A stretch of DNA of 64,000 bases from Gemmatimonadota bacterium (GCA_028875075.1 JAPPGF010000023.1:38396-102395); one strand, 5' to 3'; counted from the stretch's first letter, positions 49,943 to 59,383 are shown. Made by a program: numbers and translations. The notes: a model not told the origin generated them from the letters alone.

Positions 49943-50802
49943 CGGTCACCGTCCCTGGGCTCGAACCGCCAGCGCATCCGCTTGTCGCCGATCTGCAACC
50001 AGCCGTCACCCAGCACGTGGCGCGCGATGTAGAGGCCGTCGTCGATCAGATCGAACGCCACGAGCGCAGGCTCGCCGTCCTTGAGTTCGTAGAGCGCCGG
50101 CGACTCCTGGGCGTGCGAGCGGACGTAAGTGAACCGGCCGTCGTGCCACATCGCCTCGACCAGGAACGGCCGCTTCGAGGCGCTCCCGTCCAGGCGGTAC
50201 TCGAACGCGAGCCGACCTGGGTACTCGGCCCGGAACGTTTCGATGGCGGCTTCCGCCTCGGCCCGCACGTCCAAGACTTGTGCCTCGGCCCGCTCGCGGG
50301 CCTCCCGCGCGGCGTCGGCAGACTGGGCCGCCATCTCCCGGTACGCGGCGACCTCGCTCCGGGCCACGAACGCGGGGCCGGGCGCGCCGTCAGCGGACAG
50401 GCGCCCCGCCTCCGCGCCCGCTTCGACGCGGACCACGAGATGCGGGGGCTTCTCGCCGTCCTCGGAAACCAGGAACGAATAGATACGGCCCGACTCGCAG
50501 ACGAGCGCAATGTTGGTCGCCGCGTCTTCGGCCAAGGGTTTCAGGAACGCGACGTTCGCGGCACCCGTCAGATGCCAATACTCCGAGTCGCCCACCACGA
50601 AATCGAGGATCCGCTCGTCGGCAGGGAGCACGATGACCGTCGTGTGCCGCACGCGCGTCAGCAGGCGGTGGATTCGTTCCTCGCCCTCCTCGGCGATCGG
50701 CACCCGAAGTACGGTGGCGGCCTCCTTGTGCTGGGAAGCAGCCCCGGCCGGGAGCCCCGCAAGCAGGAGTATCAATAGGATAGGTATGAAGAGGATTCTC
50801 AT
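49939..50802 (-). CDS. VirB9/TrbG-like T4SS protein
   Basis: Signal peptide MRILFIPILLILLLAGLPAGA; ANVAFLKPLAEDAATNIALVCESGRIYSFLV; WHDGRFTYVRSHAQESPALYEL. Confidence 0.9.
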   Translation of the reverse strand: MRILFIPILLILLLAGLPAGAASQHKEAATVLRVPIAEEGEERIHRLLTRVRHTTVIVLPADERILDFVVGDSEYWHLTGAANVAFLKPLAEDAATNIALVCESGRIYSFLVSEDGEKPPHLVVRVEAGAEAGRLSADGAPGPAFVARSEVAAYREMAAQSADAAREARERAEAQVLDVRAEAEAAIETFRAEYPGRLAFEYRLDGSASKRPFLVEAMWHDGRFTYVRSHAQESPALYELKDGEPALVAFDLIDDGLYIARHVLGDGWLQIGDKRMRWRFEPRDGDR

Positions 50803-53246
50803 GGCTGCATGTCCTTGGGGTTGAGGTGGGGTGCGGGTCGGCCCGTCAGGACGGCGAGGCCCTGGGTCAGTCCGTGCCTCGCGACGGCCTCGGCACGCTT
50901 CTCGGCGTCGAGCGCCGAGGACGTGTAGAGCCAGTAGCTCTCGGGATCGACCTCCAAGCGGAGGACGGCCGCCTCGTCCACGCGGCGGAGATAGAGCTCG
51001 CGCTTCGGCGCGAGTGTCCGGATGCGGGCGACTTCCGCCTCGTTCAAGCGGAAGAGCGCCCCGGCCTCGTCGGGGAGTTCGGGGTTCGCAAGGAAGAGTT
51101 TCGTCGGGATCGACTCGAGCAGCGCGGACGCCCCGGGCGTGCCCGTCACGTCCACCGCGGACTGAGTCGCGAGCACGAGCGCGGCGTTCTTCTTCCGCCA
51201 CGTCTTGGCGGCCTCGGCCAGGTAGGCAAGCACGGCGGGGTCGCGCATGTACCGCCACGCCTCGTCCACGACCATCAGTTTCAGACGTGCCGTCTCCGCC
51301 GGATCCTCGATCTCGAGGCGCATGCGCTCCAGCAGATACGAGAGCGCCGCCTCGCAAAGGTCCGCGTGCTCTGCAGCGCCGGCCAAGTCGATCACCTGCC
51401 AGTCCTGGAACTCAAGGTCCGGGGCGTCGGCTGGGGCGTTGTCGAAAAACGCGCCCCAGGCACCGCCCTCCGTCCAGCGGCTGAAGGCCGGCCACATCGC
51501 GGCCGGGAGCGAGCCGGCGAGCGCGCTCAGCCTGCGCCGCCCCGGCCCCAGCGCGTACAGGTCCTCGATCCGCGCGCGGACCTCGCTCGTGTCCGCTCCG
51601 CCGGGCTCGAAGCCGCCCAGCTTCAGCAGCCGGAGCACCCAGCCGGTCAGGAACTGGAACGACCGCGTCGTGGCAGGCAGGGCGAACGGCTGAAGCCGGA
51701 GCGTGGGCCCCGCCTCGCCGGGGGCGAGCTCGAGGTGACGGCCTCCGACGAATCGGGTCAGCCAGCGGTAGGAACCGCCCAAGTCCAGGATCAAGACGCG
51801 GGGGCCATACTTGAGCGCCTCGACAAGCAGGAAATTCAAAGCGAAACTCTTGCCCGATCCCGTTGCGCCCAGGATCAGCGTATGGCCGACGTCGCCACTG
51901 AACAGGTCGTAGTGGTAGCCCGTCCGCCACGGCGTCTCGAACACCGCGAGCGACTCGCGGCCGAGATGCTTGCTCCGGGAGGGGCCCCTCGGCGGCCCGA
52001 ACACCGGCGCGAGGCAGGCCGCAACCCCGGCCGAGACGAACACACTCCGCACCTGCCGCTTGCGCGGCTGGGCCGGGAGCCGTGCGAACCACGCGGGAAG
52101 CTGGCCGTAGCCCTCACGGATCGCCTTCGCGTCGTGCGCCGCGAAAAGACGCCGGACGTCACCGTCCAGGCGCTCGGTCTCGGCGAGGTCGCCGTGGAGC
52201 GCCACGGTGAGCGACGCCTCTCCGTAGGCCACGCCGTCGGCTTCGAGCTCGACCAGCGCGCCGCCCAGCCGGTCCGACTCGGCCGCCGCGGCCGAATCCA
52301 CCATCGCCGCCGTCGTGCCTTGCGTCTCCTGCACGTGCGACATCATCGAGTAGCGGCGTGAGAAGTAGTGCCGCTGCGCGCTACGGATCCGCCTCCGCGC
52401 TGCCTCGACCGTCCACGGCCGCCACTCGAGCGAGACCGTCATCACCGCATCGAGGCAGTAGAGATCCTTGAGCAGGTTCGCGTGCGCTTGCCCGGGCGGC
52501 GACAGGAGCGAGTAGAGGATCACCGGCTCGCCGTCGAGCCTCAGGTGCGAGCGCTCCGCCTCGAGCTCCGAGAGCGCGAGCCGCCAGTTCATGCCGCTGC
52601 CGGTCGCACCGTCCCAGACGGTTCCGGGGCGGTTGATCAACCCGGAGAGAAGCCCGGACGCCTCGCGTGCTCCGAGCAGCTCGATCGGCGTGTGCTCGGC
52701 GACGAGCGAGCGGCCCGCGTCGATCATCGCACCGAACCGGCCCGCCGCAGCTTCGATCACCGAGGCCAGGTAGGTCGGCGCGCTCTGCTGGCGCTTCCTC
52801 CACTCGGTCAGCCGAGAAACCAGTCCCGGTCGAGAGCCCTGGGGTGCCGAACGCAAGCCGGCGTCGTGCGACCAAACCACGTAGCACTCAAGACGCTGGA
52901 CGCGCTCGGCCAGGAACGCTTGACGCTTCCGGACCGAGACCGACGCGATATCGGAGCCGTGTCCCAGTGCCCTGCCCGTGGCAGGCACGGGACGGCGGAG
53001 AAGATAGAAGTACAGTCGCGTGTCGGAGCCGAGCCCCGAGAGCAACCGCTGCCAAAGGCCCAACACGCGGTCGATCTCTTCGGGCGTGCGTCCGTCGGTC
53101 ACGGCTGGCCTGATCCGGCCCGCCGCCATCAGCTCGCCCGAACGGGTCAGGCAGGTGTGGCCGTCATCGAGCCAGCCCCAATACGGCAGCTCTTCCGCCA
53201 GGGAGCCCGCCGCCTCGTGGGTCCGCAGTTCCTCGGCGACCCTCAC
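50799..53246 (-). CDS. VirB4/TrbE-type T4SS ATPase
   Basis: LILGATGSGKSFALNFLLVEALKYGPRVLILDLGGSYRWL; LKLMVVDEAWRYM; GTG start overlapping virB3 stop (GTGA). Confidence 0.92.
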   Translation of the reverse strand: MRVAEELRTHEAAGSLAEELPYWGWLDDGHTCLTRSGELMAAGRIRPAVTDGRTPEEIDRVLGLWQRLLSGLGSDTRLYFYLLRRPVPATGRALGHGSDIASVSVRKRQAFLAERVQRLECYVVWSHDAGLRSAPQGSRPGLVSRLTEWRKRQQSAPTYLASVIEAAAGRFGAMIDAGRSLVAEHTPIELLGAREASGLLSGLINRPGTVWDGATGSGMNWRLALSELEAERSHLRLDGEPVILYSLLSPPGQAHANLLKDLYCLDAVMTVSLEWRPWTVEAARRRIRSAQRHYFSRRYSMMSHVQETQGTTAAMVDSAAAAESDRLGGALVELEADGVAYGEASLTVALHGDLAETERLDGDVRRLFAAHDAKAIREGYGQLPAWFARLPAQPRKRQVRSVFVSAGVAACLAPVFGPPRGPSRSKHLGRESLAVFETPWRTGYHYDLFSGDVGHTLILGATGSGKSFALNFLLVEALKYGPRVLILDLGGSYRWLTRFVGGRHLELAPGEAGPTLRLQPFALPATTRSFQFLTGWVLRLLKLGGFEPGGADTSEVRARIEDLYALGPGRRRLSALAGSLPAAMWPAFSRWTEGGAWGAFFDNAPADAPDLEFQDWQVIDLAGAAEHADLCEAALSYLLERMRLEIEDPAETARLKLMVVDEAWRYMRDPAVLAYLAEAAKTWRKKNAALVLATQSAVDVTGTPGASALLESIPTKLFLANPELPDEAGALFRLNEAEVARIRTLAPKRELYLRRVDEAAVLRLEVDPESYWLYTSSALDAEKRAEAVARHGLTQGLAVLTGRPAPHLNPKDMQP

Positions 53247-53545
53247 CGGCCGCTCCGGATCACCAGATGCCACGGCTCCGCTGACCACTTGCCCGGATCG
53301 AACCGCGCCGGATGACGCGTCCCGGCCCGAAGCACCGCGAGCATCGCCGGGTCCTTCCTGCCAGCGAACCAGCCCGCGCCGTAGCTGATGGCGAACACCG
53401 CGCCGCCAGACGCGAGCGAGGTCGTCGCGTTCCACACCGCGACCGAGAGCATCGCACCCAGCAGGAACAACCGCCGCTCGACGCCCAACACCGTGAGCGG
53501 ACGGTTGAGCGCCGCGTAGCCCGGCCAACGCCTCAGGCCTCGCAT
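53243..53545 (-). CDS. VirB3/TrbD-like T4SS protein
   Basis: 100 aa, YAALNRPLTVLGVERRLFLLGAMLSVAVWNATTS; position between virB2 and virB4. Confidence 0.85.
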   Translation of the reverse strand: MRGLRRWPGYAALNRPLTVLGVERRLFLLGAMLSVAVWNATTSLASGGAVFAISYGAGWFAGRKDPAMLAVLRAGTRHPARFDPGKWSAEPWHLVIRSGR

Positions 53546-53829
53546 TAGAAGAGCCAAGCCAGGAAGTTGGCCGCGCCCATCGCCATCCCGAGACCGAAGA
53601 TGATCCCGGCCAGCGTCCGCTTGCTGCCCCCTTCGCCGAACGCGAACATCAGCCCGCCCACCACGATCGCGATCAGCGAGAGCCCCCGCGCAATCGGTCC
53701 CGTGAACTGAGCCTGCAACTCGTTGACCGCGTCCACCCAGGGACTCGTCTGCGCCCAGAGCGCGGCAGGCGTCAAGAGCCACACCGCCGTCCACGCGGCC
53801 GCCCGCATCGTTCTCAGCAACATTCTCAT
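53545..53829 (-). CDS. VirB2/TrbC-like pilin
   Basis: Signal peptide; TGPIARGLSLIAIVVGGLMFAFGEGGSKRTLAGIIFGLGMAMGAANFLAWLF. Confidence 0.88.
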   Translation of the reverse strand: MRMLLRTMRAAAWTAVWLLTPAALWAQTSPWVDAVNELQAQFTGPIARGLSLIAIVVGGLMFAFGEGGSKRTLAGIIFGLGMAMGAANFLAWLF

Positions 53830-54116
53830 GCCTCTTCCTCTCCTCGGTTCTCCGACGTGTGCGTGTCGCCCGGGCGTCCTTGCCCCGGCTCGGTCGACGG
53901 ATCCCCCGAACGATCCAACCCGTGCGCCCGGCTGTAGGCGTCCATGAACTCCAGCACCCGGTCCGCCGTCGCCAGCCTCGGCGACCGGCCCCGGCGCATG
54001 TCGCCCAGGAACTTCGTGTCACCGACTGACCGCACCCCCAACTGCGATGGCGTCAGGCGCGAGCGCCGCAGGAACACCGCCACTTGCCGCTCGAACTGCT
54101 TCGTCAGGTTCTCCAT
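53826..54116 (-). CDS. small HTH regulator (XRE-like) heading the transfer operon
   Basis: RRSRLTPSQLGVRSVGDTKFLGDMRRGRSPRLATADRVLEFMD; start chosen at MENLTKQF. Confidence 0.65.
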   Translation of the reverse strand: MENLTKQFERQVAVFLRRSRLTPSQLGVRSVGDTKFLGDMRRGRSPRLATADRVLEFMDAYSRAHGLDRSGDPSTEPGQGRPGDTHTSENRGEEEA

Positions 54117-54324
54117 TGCGCGTTGACCAAAACATCGAGTCGGCAAATCGCGCAATAGGACAGAGTGAGGGATAAATCCCTTTTCGTTGGCGGACAACGA
54201 GATACGGAAGTCGTGGTTTCGCCGCTCTCCGCCAGTGGGTTTAGAGGGGTGTGAAAAGGAGCCCTACAAACTGGTGGGAAGCCGGGCTTGCTGTAGGGCC
54301 GGATCATGGGTAGTTTCCCACTCC
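54117..54324. promoter_or_regulatory. divergent control region with nested inverted repeats
   Basis: GCCCTAC(54261-54267)/GTAGGGC(54293-54299), internal AAGC-CGG-GCTT, and GTGGGAA(54274-54280)/TTCCCAC(54315-54321). Confidence 0.55.
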
Positions 54325-55041
54325 ATGAGTTGGCGAAGGGTGAAGAGCGATGCGGAGCTGGATCCGGTCCGCCGACGGCTGCTAAGGCTAGTCGCCAATA
54401 GCCGCACGAACCTGCGCACGGCCTCGCTCGCCATCGAGCGCAACCCCACGTACCTGCACCAGTTCATCCACCGCAGCTCGCCCCGCGTTCTCGCGGAGGA
54501 CGACCGCGAGGCCTTGGCCGAGTACCTTGGTTGCAGCTCCGACCTGCTGCGGCACGAACGGAGCGCACGGCGCGCTGCGCGTCCCAGTCCGCTGCCGCCC
54601 GGCCCCTACTCCGCGCCCAAGGGCTACAGCGTCGTGCCGGAGATCGATGTACGAGCGGCGGCTGGCGCCGGGGCGTGGAATGAAGAGCTGGAGGAGATCA
54701 AGGAGGCGTGGCTGTTCGCCGATCCCCTCATCCGCCACGAGTTCCGGGCCAAGCCCGACGACCTGCGGATGATCACCGTCGACGGCGACTCCATGGAGCC
54801 GCTGCTCTCGAGCGGCGACCGCATCATGATCGACGTCAGCCAGAACATGCCGTCACCGCCCGGCATCTTCGTCATCTGGGACGGACTCGGGCTCCTCGCG
54901 AAACGGATCGAGCACGTGCCCCACTCGGATCCACCCCGCGTGGTCCTCAAATCCCTCAACCCGCAATACGACAGCTACGAACGCGTGGCCGAGGAAATCC
55001 GCATCGTCGGTCGTGCTGTCTGGGTCTCCAGAAGGCTGTAG
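54325..55041 (+). CDS. S24/LexA-family phage-type repressor with N-terminal HTH
   Basis: ASLAIERNPTYLHQFIHRSSPRVL HTH; GDSMEPLLSSGDRIMID Ser and LLAKRIEH Lys of the S24 peptidase dyad. Confidence 0.87.
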   Translation: MSWRRVKSDAELDPVRRRLLRLVANSRTNLRTASLAIERNPTYLHQFIHRSSPRVLAEDDREALAEYLGCSSDLLRHERSARRAARPSPLPPGPYSAPKGYSVVPEIDVRAAAGAGAWNEELEEIKEAWLFADPLIRHEFRAKPDDLRMITVDGDSMEPLLSSGDRIMIDVSQNMPSPPGIFVIWDGLGLLAKRIEHVPHSDPPRVVLKSLNPQYDSYERVAEEIRIVGRAVWVSRRL

Positions 55042-55306
55042 GGCGCCCGGTCAGCTCCCATACCTGGCATTGGTTAAACGCTCCGAGGAAGACGGCATTT
55101 GTTGGCTGACGGACGCTGATGGCGAGAGAAGCCATCAATACCCGGCCTGAGGGTACGGATGTGATTCGCACGCCAGCGCCCCGGAGCATGCCTGTGATGG
55201 GCGCACGAGCGTATCGCTGCGACGTTGCTCACCTCGTAGCGCGCATCCCTCAACCGACGGCTTGGGTCGGGCGCCGATAGTAACTGACGGAGCGGCGTGA
55301 CAATGG

Positions 55307-55504
55307 GTGACGAAGACATCCGACAGCGGACAAGTAGAGTTCGCAGGTAGCCGTCCCACGAGCCCCAGTCTCGATGATCTTGCCGCCGAGATGATCGCGC
55401 TTGCCAACTCGTATGGCGGTCGACTCATGATTGGCGTAACGGATGACGGTCTCTTTCAAGGCACATCCCGCCCACAGACGTCCGCACTCGACGACGTGCT
55501 GGTC
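55307..55504 (+). pseudogene. AlbA_2/Schlafen-type domain fragment (tentative)
   Basis: VEFAGSRPTSPSLDDLAAEMIALANSYGGRLMIGVTDDGLFQGT resembles the domain start; frame then runs antisense to the next gene. Confidence 0.45.
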
Positions 55505-56395
55505 TCAGTGGAGAACGCCGTCCGCTATCTCCAGGCGGCCGCCCTCCTCGACGCGGCGGACCACGGACAAGAGGTCGGGCGCGGCGAGTTCCCCCACCAG
55601 CTTCGTACTGATCAAGGGGAAGACGTACTGCTGAAGCTCGCGCTTAAGGTGCCGAGCTTGATCCGCCGCCCAGTTCCCGGTCGCGGAGGATACCTCGCCA
55701 CAAGGGCCGCGGAAATGCGTGTAGACCCCGTAGAACACCATTTCGTCCTCGGTCATCCAGTGGATCGAATCGGTCGGGGCGGCCTCCAGCGTGAACCAGT
55801 AGAACGTTTCGGGAATGCCTATATCCCGGTAGTAGTCCAGGTAGAATCGGTGCCGCGGATCGTCGTGCGGGAGTTCGTTGCCGTTGAACGGGCCGAAGGC
55901 CCAACTGTGGACTCCAACGTGCGCGCCACACTCGACGAGGCGCCGTACTCCAGCGAGCAGAAGGTCGGTCCCGCCGGAGGCCACAAACGCCTTGCGGGGA
56001 ACATATGTCGTCATCCGGGCGTTCCTCAGCGCGCGCGCCAGGGCCAAGTTGGTCTCGTCGTCCACGGACCCGGGCACCGACGTGAGCACGAGCGTCCGCA
56101 CGCTTGGCGATCCGTTCAGGAGCGCGACCGCCTCCCTTCGGCTGTTGCCGCTGACGACTCCCTTGGCGAAGAGGAGGTCGCCCCGCACCTCCATGACCAA
56201 CCCTTCGCCGACCGGCTCGTCGAAGTCCCCCGATACAAGGTGCTCAGCCACCGACTGTCCGAGCTGGTCGGGCGGGAGGTCCCGCCCGGTCCGCGCCGCC
56301 AGATCCGGGGCCGCCAGATCCGGGGCCGGCGGGGAGGCGCCGTCGCATCCCACCGCGAGCAGGAGCGCCGCGACCGCCGACCGCCATCGGGCCAT
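55505..56395 (-). CDS. COG3904-like (ClpP/crotonase-fold) lipoprotein
   Basis: Lipobox LLLAVGCDG; VRTLVLTSVPGSVDDETNLALARALRNARMTTYVPRKAFVASGGTDLLLAGVRRLVECGAHVGVHSW. Confidence 0.7.
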   Translation of the reverse strand: MARWRSAVAALLLAVGCDGASPPAPDLAAPDLAARTGRDLPPDQLGQSVAEHLVSGDFDEPVGEGLVMEVRGDLLFAKGVVSGNSRREAVALLNGSPSVRTLVLTSVPGSVDDETNLALARALRNARMTTYVPRKAFVASGGTDLLLAGVRRLVECGAHVGVHSWAFGPFNGNELPHDDPRHRFYLDYYRDIGIPETFYWFTLEAAPTDSIHWMTEDEMVFYGVYTHFRGPCGEVSSATGNWAADQARHLKRELQQYVFPLISTKLVGELAAPDLLSVVRRVEEGGRLEIADGVLH

Positions 56396-56765
56396 GTGCC
56401 GCTCGGCGAGCGGCTGACGGACTGCGGTATCGATCATGGCTCGGATACGGAGTTTGCGTCAGGCGAGAGGGCTTGCACCCCCGCACGACAGTTCGGAACC
56501 GGGAATCCGGAGACTTCGGCGCGACGGGCCGATGGCTCGAAGCGGCCCGGACGCGGCCGCCAATCTGGCGGAGAAGCCTTCTCTCCACGAACTGTGCGGT
56601 TGAAAATTCGCGTGGCCGGGGTCTTCCGCCAGTCGCGGCCCAGCCGATGCGCTGGCCTTCCGGGGGATTCGTGCGCGTGCCTCCCGCTCCTGCGCCGAGG
56701 GTGCGGTCATGGCTACGGGGCAGCAACCATAACCTGGTTGAGGGTGGGCGAGCGGGCCTCGGACC

Positions 56766-57878
56766 CTATCCGCCGGCGATTGGACCGGGGGCCGTCACCT
56801 GCGTCATGAGATCGTCGTCCCATTCGCCCTCGACCGTGACATGGGCCAGCGCCCCTAGTTCGACCGCCTCGATCAGGTTGTGGTTGAGATACACGTACAG
56901 GCCCGGCTGCCGGAACGTGTAGATCGCAGCGCCGGCCGAGCCTCCGCGGATGAACCAGGTTTCGAGCCCGTGGGCGGGGGGATCGGAAAAAGAGCCCTGC
57001 TCCCAGACGAAATCCCCGTGTCCGCCGATCAGGTGCGGCCTCGAGTCCCGGTTGGCCTGCGAGTGGATGAAGAGGACGCTCTCGCCGACGCGTGACGTCA
57101 TGGCGTTGTCCCCGGTCAATGCGCCTGCACGGCCGTTGAACACGACGTGGGAGGGCGTGAGCGTGCGCATGGCGTCCAGCGTCTCGGCGACCGGGGGCGC
57201 ATCGAAGGTCGCAAAGTTGCCGTCGGCGTCCCGCGGCACGTAGTAGTCCTGCTCGCCGACGTAGTAGGCCCGGTCGTAGCGGATGGGGCTGCCGTCTCGG
57301 TCCTCGAGCCCGTTCCGGGGCAGCACCATCACGGCCCCGTTCATGCCCGAGACCACATGATACGGGATCATGGAGCCGCCCGGCGCGCAGTGATAGATGA
57401 AGGTGCCCGGCTTGATGGCCTTCCATCGCAACACGACCTGCTCGCCCGGCCGAACGGCCGTCAGGGCGCCCCCGCCGAGTGCGCCCGTCGACGCGTGGAA
57501 GTCGATGTTGTGCAACAGGCGGTTGCCCGCGGGATTCTTGAGCGTGAGTTCGACGTAGTCGCCTTCGTGGCAGACGATCAGCGGCCCCGGGATCGAGCCG
57601 TTGAACGTGAGCGCGTGGATCTCGGTGCCGTCATTGTCGATGACGCGCCTGTCTTCGCGAACGACCAGCTCGACCTCGACGACCTTCGGGCCGCGTTCAG
57701 CGACCTGCGCGTGATCCGGAACGAACGGCGGGTCTACCAGTTGTTGCCGCACGCGCGGCAGGGCCTGCACGTCCGGCCGAAACACGGTGGTCCCCGACGC
57801 CACCGCTCCCGTCATCGCCGACGCGGCGGCCAGCGGGCCGCTCGTCGCCAGGAACCCGCGCCTGCTGATCGTGGGCAT
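56766..57878 (-). CDS. nirK: copper-containing nitrite reductase (NO-forming), Tat-exported
   Basis: Tat signal SRRGFLA; ligand motifs [34 protein letters not shown]; catalytic-type Asp/His in NIDFH and PHLIGGHGD. Confidence 0.9.
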   Translation of the reverse strand: MPTISRRGFLATSGPLAAASAMTGAVASGTTVFRPDVQALPRVRQQLVDPPFVPDHAQVAERGPKVVEVELVVREDRRVIDNDGTEIHALTFNGSIPGPLIVCHEGDYVELTLKNPAGNRLLHNIDFHASTGALGGGALTAVRPGEQVVLRWKAIKPGTFIYHCAPGGSMIPYHVVSGMNGAVMVLPRNGLEDRDGSPIRYDRAYYVGEQDYYVPRDADGNFATFDAPPVAETLDAMRTLTPSHVVFNGRAGALTGDNAMTSRVGESVLFIHSQANRDSRPHLIGGHGDFVWEQGSFSDPPAHGLETWFIRGGSAGAAIYTFRQPGLYVYLNHNLIEAVELGALAHVTVEGEWDDDLMTQVTAPGPIAGG

Positions 57879-58319
57879 CTGTCGCTGTTCCCCGTTTCTG
57901 GTCACATGCCTGTTTTCGTCTGTCGCTTATCAATATGAGACGCCCACGAGTCGTCCGGTACCTCGTCGTGGCGGTCTCCCCGGCGGCCGACATCGTTCAC
58001 ATAGGTCGCCGACGTGTCGAAGGTGGAGGTCCCCGTTACGAGATGCCGAGTGCGCCTATGGCTGCGGCTTGGCCGGCCACCTCGGTCGAGAGAAAGGTGT
58101 TGCGGTTGGCGAGCGAAGTAAGCGAGCGCGAGGAGGGGCAGGCGGTGCCCGATGACCTCTCGTTGCATGAAACAAGTAAGGAGCCGGATAACGCTGAGAT
58201 AGGCCCGGGGGAACTGAGCCGGGTCCAGTCGTCAGTTGGCTGTCGCGGCCGGGCCACCCCGACCGACGACTACCGATGATGCTAAAGCACGACCGGCGCG
58301 AGCGTTGGCGACGTCGCCG

Positions 58320-58415
58320 GTGGCTCGCCAAGGACGTATCGTCGGCGTGTTCTCGTGGCTGTTCGTGGTCGCGGCGTTGATCGACTTCACGCGGCTGGTG
58401 GACCGGCTGTGGTGA
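58320..58415 (+). CDS. possible 31-aa membrane microprotein
   Basis: GTG start; VARQGRIVGVFSWLFVVAALIDFTRLVDRLW; followed by hairpin GGCACCCG/CGGGTGCC (58423-58447). Confidence 0.25.
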   Translation: MARQGRIVGVFSWLFVVAALIDFTRLVDRLW

Positions 58416-59032
58416 GTACTCCGGCACCCGGTTCGACTTCGGGTGCCCGGACTGCAGGAGGCAGGACGCTACCGGTTGGCGGGAACCGGACCAGCGGACT
58501 GGAGGTAGCCAGAATCCTGGAAGGAAATCGGCTAACTACTTACAGGGCCGCACGATCTACGCTTCCTGCCGTTGTACTGGACCTTGCTGAACCGTGCCGC
58601 GAGAGCGGGAAAAACGGGTTTGAATGGCGGGAGTCCGAGGTCCCCGCCAGCCTCTTCGGCGAAGTCCCCCGAAGCCGACTCTCGTCTTCGACTCGGGAAA
58701 CCATTTCGTCCAGGCGATCAGCCGTCCGACGCGCGGGAGCGCCGCGCCCACTAGGTCCTCCGGGGAGAGCTTCCCGGCGGGCCGGAAACCGGGAGCATGG
58801 CGACCATGTCCGCCTCTTCATACACGACCACGTAGTCTTGGCGCGGGTTGAGGAAGGATGCGCCGAACAAGTGCTTCGTCTTCAGCCTTGCGGGATCGGG
58901 CCCGAAAGTTCGTTCCCGCTGAGATTCAGCCACCAGCTGCCGATGTTCGTGGATGTCACGACCGGGCCGTGCGTGGTCGCGTCGATCTCGGAGACGGGCA
59001 GCAGCAGAGCGAGAAAGACCCCCGATCGGCTG

Positions 59033-59383
59033 TCACGAGGATCCCTGGCACTGCACGGAGCGCTCCACGGCGCTCAAGAGGCGGATGTTGCCCTGCCCTC
59101 CACCCTCCACGTTGAAGTCCTGGCCCGCCTGGCACTGGGCCAGCGTCGATCCGTCGAGGCTGAGTTGCGCGCAGGCGGTGGCCAGCGCCTCCTGCAACGC
59201 CTCTTGCTCCGACGCACCTGTGCCCGTGCCGCTTCCCGAGCCGGACGGGGAGGACATCGATCCGAAGGTCGAGGGCACGAGCGTCAGCATCACGCCGCAC
59301 GTCCACGCCTCGCTCGCCGTCATGCTTTCGCACGCCACGACGGCACAGAGTGCGAACAGCACGCTTCTCAGTTTGAACCACAT
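59033..59383 (-). CDS. small secreted hypothetical protein
   Basis: Signal peptide MWFKLRSVLFALCAVVACES; leader homologous to that of 59805-62252. Confidence 0.55.
   Translation of the reverse strand: MWFKLRSVLFALCAVVACESMTASEAWTCGVMLTLVPSTFGSMSSPSGSGSGTGTGASEQEALQEALATACAQLSLDGSTLAQCQAGQDFNVEGGGQGNIRLLSAVERSVQCQGSS

Larger units (their letters stand above)
37716..55041. mobile_element. integrative conjugative element (tRNA-Val inserted) with VirB/Trb-type T4SS; right boundary not identified and may extend further right
   Basis: Integrase abutting tRNA 3' end, excisionase-like HTH, VirD4, VirB2/3/4/5/6/8/9/10/11, ArdC and S24 repressor in one compact block. Confidence 0.88.

Noticed and set aside
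58423-58455. GGTTCGACTTCGGGTGCCCGGACTGCA as attR or tRNA fragment
   Set aside because: Does not match the tRNA-Val 3' end, and no 5' half of a tRNA lies upstream.
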